DNA of 64,000 bases, from the NCBI RefSeq assembly GCF_050586465.1, contig NZ_JBOCEG010000008.1:62001-126000 (forward strand), given 5' to 3'. The position numbers and the translations under genes are program-made. Below, piece after piece: positions 58,145-64,000 of the stretch. Each line of letters starts with the position of its first letter. Position 1 is the stretch's first letter. Under the pieces are notes generated by a model. It did not search any database, was not told the DNA's origin, and saw only the letters and a program-made list of their open reading frames with translations. Source of the stretch: CAJXYS01 sp913063035. GTDB taxonomy: Bacteria > Pseudomonadota > Alphaproteobacteria > Rhodobacterales > Rhodobacteraceae.

Positions 58145-58174
58145 TCCGGCGCGGAAAGGGACAGGGACGGGCAG

Positions 58175-59101
58175 ATGACGCATTTCCTCGATATCCACAA
58201 GACCGAGGCCGGGGCGCTCCGGCAGATGATCGACCAGGCGCGGGCCATGAAGGAGGCCCGGCAGGGCCGCCCGAAGGGCGCGCCGGACGACGCGCAGCCG
58301 CTTGCCGGGCGCATGGTGGCGCTCATCTTCGAGAAGCCCTCGACCCGGACGCGCGTCAGCTTCGACGTGGGCGTGCGCCAGATGGGCGGCGAGACCATGG
58401 TGCTGTCCGGCGCCGACATGCAACTGGGGCACGGCGAGACCATCGCCGACACGGCGCGGGTGCTCTCGCGCTATGTCGACCTGATCATGATCCGAACCTT
58501 CGAGGAGACGACCCTGCTCGAGCTGGCGGAGCATGCCGACGTGCCGGTGATCAACGGGCTGACGGATCGCACCCATCCCTGCCAGATCATGGCCGACGTG
58601 CTGACCTACGAGGAACACCGCGGTCCCATCGCCGGCAAGAAGGTGGTCTGGACCGGCGACGGCAACAATGTCTGCGCCAGCGTGATCCACGCCGCCGCGC
58701 GCTTCGGTTTCGACTTCACCTTCACCGGTCCCGAGACGCTGGAGCCCGAGCGTGCCTTCATGGAGTTCGCGCGCGAGGCGGGCGTCAGGGCCGAGATCGA
58801 GCGCGACCCGATGAAGGCCGTCGCCGATGCCGACCTGATCCTGACCGATACCTGGCTCTCGATGCACGACCCGCAATCGGCGCGCGAGCGGCGGCACAAC
58901 CAGCTGCGCCCCTACCAGGTCAACGCCGATCTGCTGGCGGCGGCCAAGCCGGACGCGCTGGTGATGCACTGCCTGCCGGCCCATCGCGGCGAGGAGATCA
59001 CCTCCGCGGTGATGGACGGCCCGCAATCGGTGGTCTTCGACGAGGCGGAGAACCGGCTGCATGCCCAGAAGGCGGTGATGCGCTGGTGCCTCGGCGTCTG
59101 A
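58175..59101 (+). CDS. argF: Ornithine carbamoyltransferase
   Basis: The 308-residue enzyme condenses ornithine with carbamoyl phosphate (made by carB products) to citrulline. The carbamoyl-phosphate motif FEKPSTRTR (STRT near residue 55), [11 protein letters not shown] (near 134) and MHCLPAHRG (near 266) are intact, and the size is normal. It follows argD in the same transcript. A short hairpin and an unusual intergenic repeat-like element follow. Confidence 0.96.
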   Translation: MTHFLDIHKTEAGALRQMIDQARAMKEARQGRPKGAPDDAQPLAGRMVALIFEKPSTRTRVSFDVGVRQMGGETMVLSGADMQLGHGETIADTARVLSRYVDLIMIRTFEETTLLELAEHADVPVINGLTDRTHPCQIMADVLTYEEHRGPIAGKKVVWTGDGNNVCASVIHAAARFGFDFTFTGPETLEPERAFMEFAREAGVRAEIERDPMKAVADADLILTDTWLSMHDPQSARERRHNQLRPYQVNADLLAAAKPDALVMHCLPAHRGEEITSAVMDGPQSVVFDEAENRLHAQKAVMRWCLGV

Positions 59102-59123
59102 GGCCGCTGCGCGGCGATTCTGG

Positions 59124-59156
59124 GCCTCCGGCGGGGATATTTCCGGAACGGTGAAG
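59124..59156 (+). repeat. Possible Rhodobacteraceae intergenic element
   Basis: GCCTCCGGCGGGGATATTTC at 59124-59143 and GGAACGGTGAAG after it resemble short intergenic elements that I recall as frequent in genomes of this family, built of a GC arm, a TATTT core and a GTGAAG end. Only one copy is in this window. It lies between the convergent argF and rhomboid genes. Confidence 0.35.
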
Positions 59157-59164
59157 GCGCGGGC

Positions 59165-59938
59165 CTAGCGCCCCCAGGGGCCGCGGCCGGGCCGGCGGCG
59201 ATGCCCGGCGCGCGGCACGTCGGTGCGCCGGATCCGGTACCGGCCCTCTGGATAGGGCGGCAGCCCATGGGTGCGCTGCCAATAGGCCGGCCCGCCGCGC
59301 CGAAACCAGACCGGCAGGGTAAAGGCCAGCCCCACCACGAAGCCGCCCGCATGGGCCCAGTAGGCGACGCCGCCCGACTGCGTGTCGGCGGCGAGCCCGT
59401 TGACGAGCTGGAACCCGAACCAGAGCCCGAGCATCACCCAGGCGGGCAGGGCGAGGATGCGGATGAAGAAGAAAATGATGATCAGCACGTCGACGCGCGC
59501 CCGCGGGAAGAGCAGCAGGTAGCCCCCCATCACGCCCGCGATGGCCCCGGAGGCCCCCACCGTTGGCACCGGCGAGGCGGGATCGGCGGCCAGGTGCAGG
59601 AGCCCCGCGCCGACGCCCGAGGCGAGGTAGAAGAGCGCGAAGCCCAGATGGCCGAACACGTCCTCGAGATTGTCGCCGAAGATCCAGAGAAACAGCATGT
59701 TGCCGGCGATGTGCAGCACGCCGCCGTGCAGGAACATCGAGGTGAAGAGCGGGTAGACGCCGTCGCCGCCCGCGACCTTCACCGGGATCAGTCCCCATTC
59801 CAGGAAGAAGGCCTGGAGCGCGCGCGGCTCGTTGAAGAGCGGCCAGTAGGCGAGGAAGACCAGGATATTGGCCGCGATCAGCCCGTAGGTCACCCAGGGG
59901 GTGCGCAGCGAGGGATTGTGATCGCGGATCGGAAACAT
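59165..59938 (-). CDS. Rhomboid family intramembrane serine protease
   Basis: The 257-residue protein has six membrane segments and the catalytic dyad: Ser in GASGAIAGVMGGY (near residue 128) and His in YWAHAGGFVVG (near 195). Rhomboids cleave membrane proteins within the bilayer; the substrate is not known. MFPIRDHNPSLRTPWVT is a typical alphaproteobacterial start. The C-terminal tail is Arg-rich. It lies 76 bases after putA with a hairpin between. Confidence 0.9.
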   Translation of the reverse strand: MFPIRDHNPSLRTPWVTYGLIAANILVFLAYWPLFNEPRALQAFFLEWGLIPVKVAGGDGVYPLFTSMFLHGGVLHIAGNMLFLWIFGDNLEDVFGHLGFALFYLASGVGAGLLHLAADPASPVPTVGASGAIAGVMGGYLLLFPRARVDVLIIIFFFIRILALPAWVMLGLWFGFQLVNGLAADTQSGGVAYWAHAGGFVVGLAFTLPVWFRRGGPAYWQRTHGLPPYPEGRYRIRRTDVPRAGHRRRPGRGPWGR

Positions 59939-59958
59939 GGGGCCCCGTCTCTGGCAGC

Positions 59959-59974
59959 GGGGGCAGCGTCCCCC
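59959..59974 (-). terminator. Hairpin after putA
   Basis: GGGGG and CCCCC flank a six-base loop in the 76-base gap between the end of putA and the start of the rhomboid gene. There is no T-tract, so termination is uncertain. Confidence 0.3.
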
Positions 59975-60014
59975 ACCGTCCAGATGGCGTCAAGGCGCGT
60001 CGGGACAAGGGGGG

Positions 60015-63000
60015 TCAGGCCTCGCCCCCGGCCGCGAGCAGGGCCGCGTTCCCGCCCGAGGCGGTCGTGTCCACGCAGAGGTGCCGCTCGTGCCAGAGCC
60101 GCGCTGCGGCGCCCTCCTCGGTCAGGAGGGGCACGATCGGACCCGCGCGCGCGGCCAGCGCCGCGGCGAACGTCCGCGCGGTTTCCGCGCCGCCCCACCA
60201 GGCCACGGCCTCGAGGCCGCGCAGCCGGCGCAGCGTGTCGGGGGTGACATGCCCCGCCAGATCGCCGCCATCGGCGACGCGCAGCGGCAGGCTGCCCGCG
60301 GCGCGGACCTCCGCGGCCTGGGCCTCGGCCGCCGCGCGCCCCGGCCCGAGGCAGAGCACCGGCCCGCGCGGGAAGAGCGACAGGCGGTTGGACTCGCCCG
60401 TGGGCCCGGGCATGTCGCGGATCTCGACCGGGTGGTGCGGCGGGCTGAGCGCGTCGAGGGCGGCCTGGACCTGCTCCGGGGGAACCTCCGCGCCTTCGTC
60501 GCCGCTGTGATGGGGGCGCGGCGGGGCGGTGAAGCGCGGCACGTAGTTCGGGCCGCCGGCCTTGGGGCCGGTGCCGGAAAGACCCTCGCCGCCGAAGGGC
60601 TGGCTGCCCACCACGGCGCCAATCTGGTTGCGGTTGACGTAGATGTTGCCGACCTCGATCCGGTCCACGACATGCTGCACGCGGTCGTCGATCCGGGTAT
60701 GCAGCCCGAAGGTCAGCCCGTAGCCGGTGGCGTTGATCTTCTCGATCACCCGGTCGAGATCGCGGTTCCGGTAGGTGGCGAGATGCAGCACGGGGCCGAA
60801 GATCTCTTCCTCCAGCGTCTCGATGCCTGCGACGCGGATCACGGTGGGGCCGACGAAATTGCCGCTGGCGGGCACGGGCAGCTCCTTGAGGACACGCCCC
60901 TCGCGGCGGGCCTTGTCGACATGGGCGGTGATGCGCGCGCGCGCCGCGTCGTCGATCACCGGGCCGATATCGGTGGAGAGTGCCCAGGGATCGCCGAGGC
61001 GCAGCTCCTCCATCGCGCCGAAGAGCATGCGCTGCAGGTCCTCGGCGATATCCTCCTGCACGTAGAGGCAGCGCAGCGCCGAGCAGCGCTGGCCGGCCGA
61101 CTGGAAGGCCGAGGCGAGGATATCGCGCACGGCCTGTTCCGGGAGCGCGGTGGAATCCACGATCATCGCGTTCAACCCGCCGGTTTCCGCGATCAGCGGC
61201 GCATGGGGGGCGAGGTTCTCGGCCATGGCGCGCTGGATCAGCCGCGCGGTGTCCGTGCCGCCGGTGAAGCAGACCCCCTCGATCCGCGGGTCCGCGGTGA
61301 GCGCCGCGCCGATGGTGCCGCCCTCGCCCGGCAGGAGCTGGAGCGCTGTGCGCGGCACCCCGGCCGCATGGAGGAGCTGTACCGCCTCGTGGGCGATGAT
61401 CGGTGTCTGCTCGGCCGGCTTGGCGATCACCGCGTTGCCCGCGGCGAGCGCCGCGGTCAGCTGGCCGGTGAAGATCGCCAGCGGGAAGTTCCAGGGCGAG
61501 ATGCAGGCGAAGACGCCGCGCGGGGGGTGGGGCTGATCGGTCTGGGTGGCGTAGTAGCGCAGGAAATCGACCGCCTCGCGCAGTTCGCCCACCGCGTCCA
61601 GGTGGATCTTGCCGGCTTCGCGGGCGACGATGGCGAAGATCTTGCCGAAGTTTTCCTCGTAGAGATCCGCGGCGCGGTTCAGCACCGCGGCACGTTCGGC
61701 GGGGCTGGCATCCCAGGGGCGGGCGGCGGCGATGGCCGCGTCCACATCCGCGACGGCGGCATGGGTGACGTGGCCCAGCGCGTCGGCCGGATCGGCGGGG
61801 TTCGTCGCCGGATGTGTCCCGGCCCCTTCGGGCGTCACCGCCATGAGCGGCCCGGCCTCGAAGCGGGCGTCGTGGAAGGGCGCGCGGGCCTCCTCGATCT
61901 CGGCCAGGTCGAGCGGGTCGGTCAGATCCCAGCCGCGCGCGTTGCGCCGGCCTGCGCCGAAGATCTCCGACGGGTGGGCGATGACCGGGTTCTCGGGCGC
62001 CTCGAGGAAGCCTGCCACCGCGTCGAAGGGGTCGGCCACCACCTCGGCGGGGGGCACTGCCTCGTCGAGGATCTGGTTGACGAAAGAGCTGTTCGCGCCG
62101 TTCTCGAGCAGCCGCCGCACGAGGTAGGCCAGCAGGTCGCGATGGGCGCCGACCGGCGCGTAGATGCGGCAGCGGGTGTTCTCGCCGGCCAGCACGATGT
62201 CGTGCAGCCGCTCGCCCATGCCATGGAGCCGCTGGAACTCGAAGGCGTCGCGGTCCCCGGCCATCTCGAGGATGGCGGCGACGCTATGGGCGTTGTGGGT
62301 CGCGAATTGCGGGTAGATCCGGTCGGTCATGCCGAGCAGCTTGCGCGCATTGGCGATGTAGGAGACATCGGTCGAGGCCTTGCGGGTGAAGACCGGGAAG
62401 CCGTCGAGACCCATGACCTGGGCGCGCTTGATCTCGGTATCCCAGTAGGCGCCCTTGACGAGGCGGACCATGATCCGGCGGTCGAGCCGTTCCGACAGCG
62501 CGTAGAGCCAGTCGATCACGTGCTCGGCGCGCGGGCCGTAGGCCTGCACCACGACGCCGAAGCCGTCCCAGCCGGCCAGGGCCGGATCGGCCAGCACCGA
62601 TTCGATCACGTCGAGCGAGATGTCCAGCCGGTCGGCTTCCTCGGCGTCGATGTTCAGCCCCATGCCGGCGGCCTTGGCCTGACGGGCCAGCGACATCAGC
62701 CGCGGCGCCAGCTCGGCCATCACGCGGTCGCGCTGGGCGACCTCGTAGCGGGCATGGAGCGCCGAGAGCTTCACCGAGATGCCCGGGTTCATCCGGATAT
62801 CGCCCTTGTCGCAGGCGGGCGTCAGCGCGGTGATCGCGTTGGAATAGGCTTGCCAGTAGCGTTCCGCGTCGGCGTCGGTGCGCGCGGCCTCGCCCAGCAT
62901 GTCGTAGGAATAGCTGTAGCCCTTCGCCTCGAGCGTGCGGGCGCGGCGCATCGCGGCCTCGACGGTTTCGCCCAGCACGAACTGGCGGCCCATCTCGCGC

Positions 63001-63491
63001 ATGGCGCGGCCGACGGCGGTGCGGATCACCGGCTCGCCCAGGCGCTTGACCGCGCCGCGCAGAACGCCGGCCATGCCCTGCTGCTCGTCGTCGAGCACGC
63101 GGCCGGTCAGCATCAGCGCCCAGGTCGAGGCGTTGACCAGCGACGAGGAGGAATGGCCGAGATGCTTGCCCCAGTCCGAGGGCGCGATCTTGTCCTCGAT
63201 CAGCGCGTCGATGGTATGGGCGTCGGGCACGCGCAGCAGTGCCTCGGCCAGGCACATCAGCGCGATGCCTTCCTCGGTCGAGAGGCCGTACTCGGCCAGG
63301 AACACCTCCATCAGGCCGGGGGCGGCGGTTGTGCGGATTTTCTCGACCAGCGCCACCGCGCGGGCCTCGATGCGGGCACGGGTCGTCGCGTCGAGGTCGG
63401 CCTCGGCCACCAGCCGTTTCAGGACCTTCGACTCGTCGGGCAGGGTGTCCTCGCGCATGCGGGCGCGGATCGCGGTCAACGTGTCGGTCAT
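60015..63491 (-). CDS. putA: Bifunctional proline dehydrogenase / P5C dehydrogenase PutA
   Basis: The 1158-residue enzyme oxidises proline to glutamate. Residues about 1-500 are the FAD-dependent proline dehydrogenase barrel (MRLVKGAYWD and the start of the substrate tunnel visible), and about 510-1020 the aldehyde dehydrogenase domain with the catalytic Cys in SAGQRCSALR (near 803) and Glu in AETGGLN (near 770). No ribbon-helix-helix DNA-binding domain is present at the N-terminus, so it does not repress itself; the divergent Lrp-type gene is the likely regulator. GGAGG precedes ATG 63491. Confidence 0.96.
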   Translation of the reverse strand: MTDTLTAIRARMREDTLPDESKVLKRLVAEADLDATTRARIEARAVALVEKIRTTAAPGLMEVFLAEYGLSTEEGIALMCLAEALLRVPDAHTIDALIEDKIAPSDWGKHLGHSSSSLVNASTWALMLTGRVLDDEQQGMAGVLRGAVKRLGEPVIRTAVGRAMREMGRQFVLGETVEAAMRRARTLEAKGYSYSYDMLGEAARTDADAERYWQAYSNAITALTPACDKGDIRMNPGISVKLSALHARYEVAQRDRVMAELAPRLMSLARQAKAAGMGLNIDAEEADRLDISLDVIESVLADPALAGWDGFGVVVQAYGPRAEHVIDWLYALSERLDRRIMVRLVKGAYWDTEIKRAQVMGLDGFPVFTRKASTDVSYIANARKLLGMTDRIYPQFATHNAHSVAAILEMAGDRDAFEFQRLHGMGERLHDIVLAGENTRCRIYAPVGAHRDLLAYLVRRLLENGANSSFVNQILDEAVPPAEVVADPFDAVAGFLEAPENPVIAHPSEIFGAGRRNARGWDLTDPLDLAEIEEARAPFHDARFEAGPLMAVTPEGAGTHPATNPADPADALGHVTHAAVADVDAAIAAARPWDASPAERAAVLNRAADLYEENFGKIFAIVAREAGKIHLDAVGELREAVDFLRYYATQTDQPHPPRGVFACISPWNFPLAIFTGQLTAALAAGNAVIAKPAEQTPIIAHEAVQLLHAAGVPRTALQLLPGEGGTIGAALTADPRIEGVCFTGGTDTARLIQRAMAENLAPHAPLIAETGGLNAMIVDSTALPEQAVRDILASAFQSAGQRCSALRCLYVQEDIAEDLQRMLFGAMEELRLGDPWALSTDIGPVIDDAARARITAHVDKARREGRVLKELPVPASGNFVGPTVIRVAGIETLEEEIFGPVLHLATYRNRDLDRVIEKINATGYGLTFGLHTRIDDRVQHVVDRIEVGNIYVNRNQIGAVVGSQPFGGEGLSGTGPKAGGPNYVPRFTAPPRPHHSGDEGAEVPPEQVQAALDALSPPHHPVEIRDMPGPTGESNRLSLFPRGPVLCLGPGRAAAEAQAAEVRAAGSLPLRVADGGDLAGHVTPDTLRRLRGLEAVAWWGGAETARTFAAALAARAGPIVPLLTEEGAAARLWHERHLCVDTTASGGNAALLAAGGEA

Positions 63492-63517
63492 AGGGGATGC
63501 CTCCGGTAATCAGCGCC

Positions 63518-63546
63518 AGTATAGCCTGCCGGCGGCAGTCGGATTG
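63518..63546 (-). promoter_or_regulatory. Putative promoter of putA
   Basis: On the minus strand a good -10, TATACT (63518-63523), is preceded at 17 bases by a weak -35 (CAATCC, 63541-63546). A weak -35 is typical of activated promoters, which fits control by PutR. The leader to putA would be about 20 bases. Confidence 0.45.
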
Positions 63547-63574
63547 GCCTTTTTTGCCGGATATGCGATCTTCT

Positions 63575-63602
63575 GTCCTGAATAATAGTCAGGTGACAGG
63601 AC
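63575..63602. promoter_or_regulatory. Nested inverted repeat, candidate PutR operator
   Basis: CCTGA at 63577-63581 and TCAGG at 63589-63593 flank a 7-base AT-rich spacer, and GTCCTG at 63575-63580 also pairs with CAGGAC at 63597-63602. The AT-rich centre and spacing fit Lrp-family sites. It ends three bases before the putR ATG. Confidence 0.4.
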
Positions 63603-63604
63603 GA

Positions 63605-64000
63605 ATGACTGGAAAAGAGATCGATCTGGACCGCTTCGACCGCGCGATCCTGCGCGTGCTCTCGGCGGAGGGGCGGATTACCGTCACGGAGCTGGCCCGC
63701 CGTGTCGGGCTGTCGAAATCGCCCACCCAGGCGCGGCTGAAACGGCTCGAGGCCGAGGGGGTCATCACCGGCTACCGGGCAAGCCTCGACCCGATCAAGC
63801 TGGGCCGGGATCACATCGCCTTCGTGGAGGTGAAGCTGACCGATACCAAGGCGGCGGCGCTTGCGGCCTTCAACCGCGCGGTCATGGACATTCCCGAGGT
63901 CGAGCAATGCCACATGATCGCGGGGGGGTTCGACTACCTGCTCAAGGTGCGCACCGGCGACATGGCCACCTACCGCCAGATCATGGGCGAGAAGATCTCG
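63605..64000 (+). CDS. putR: Lrp/AsnC regulator PutR, cut by the window end
   Basis: The visible 132 residues include an N-terminal winged helix (ITVTELARRVGLSKSPTQARL) and most of the RAM ligand domain (ALAAFNRAVMDIPEVEQCH, then GGFDYLLKVRT). It is divergent from putA over 113 bases, the usual layout in Rhodobacter, where PutR activates putA when proline is present. The C-terminal end is outside the window. GTG 63593 is a possible earlier start. The symbol is by position and family, not by experiment. Confidence 0.88.
   Translation, partial: MTGKEIDLDRFDRAILRVLSAEGRITVTELARRVGLSKSPTQARLKRLEAEGVITGYRASLDPIKLGRDHIAFVEVKLTDTKAAALAAFNRAVMDIPEVEQCHMIAGGFDYLLKVRTGDMATYRQIMGEKIS

Noticed and set aside
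59937..63509. 1190-codon open frame opposite putA
   Set aside because: Antisense shadow of putA; composition dominated by Arg, Gly, His and Val, no recognisable domains.

Overview
The window is a GC-rich chromosomal segment whose gene content and order point to the Rhodobacteraceae (Alphaproteobacteria). Diagnostic items are GcrA, a cytochrome aa3 accessory cluster (ctaC-ctaB-small ORF-ctaG-ctaE-surf1) followed by thrC and an M16 peptidase gene, PutA lacking the RHH domain beside a divergent Lrp-type regulator, lysC next to ptsP, a small heat-shock gene next to a DUF1150 gene, and methylmalonyl-CoA epimerase next to DUF1467. The content is core metabolism and housekeeping. I see no rRNA, tRNA, CRISPR array, insertion sequence, prophage or replication origin. 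No stretch over 300 bases lacks a gene; the longest gaps are 56689-56953 (short Arg-rich ORF and the argD promoter) and 25165-25418 (aspS promoter).

Layout. 1-6130: purine genes (purK fragment, purE), a small-HSP pair, a glycosyltransferase-like gene, PAPS synthetase (sat-apsK fusion), and trxB divergent from an Lrp/AsnC regulator. 6248-9168: two sulfotransferase-fold genes. 9175-13073: leftward group lgt-midA-pgeF-M24 peptidase homologue. 13197-16389: ubiK, ybjN, proC, csaA and a 2-hydroxyacid dehydrogenase. 16409-21329: carB-metF-tdk leftward. 21528-25164: pabB-pabC-CPBP protein facing cfa. 25419-30158: aspS, nitroreductase and EI24 facing DUF1467 and mce, then a receiver-domain protein. 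30168-35409: topA, dprA and tldD leftward. 35592-43051: aa3 oxidase cluster, then thrC, M16 peptidase and acetyltransferase. 43115-48816: MBL protein and FAD dehydrogenase, apt-mtnP, flavin reductase, acetyltransferase and a secreted protein of unknown function. 48871-54837: lysC-ptsP, SDR, DUF1178, NUDIX and gcrA leftward. 54987-64000: ABC-2 permease, DMT exporter, argD-argF, rhomboid protease, putA and putR (cut by the window end).

How genes work together. ctaC, ctaB, ctaG, ctaE and surf1 supply subunits II and III, heme O synthase, CuB insertion and heme a assembly for aa3 oxidase; subunit I is not here. A perfect FNR-type site lies between tldD and ctaC. PAPS synthetase close to two sulfotransferase-fold proteins suggests, but does not prove, a local sulfation theme. 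ArgD and ArgF act in arginine synthesis, and PutA under PutR in proline use. No clearly new multigene system is visible. The most unusual item is a 22-codon ORF with eight arginine codons just upstream of argD-argF, which could be an arginine leader peptide; a good -35 hexamer downstream of it argues for caution.
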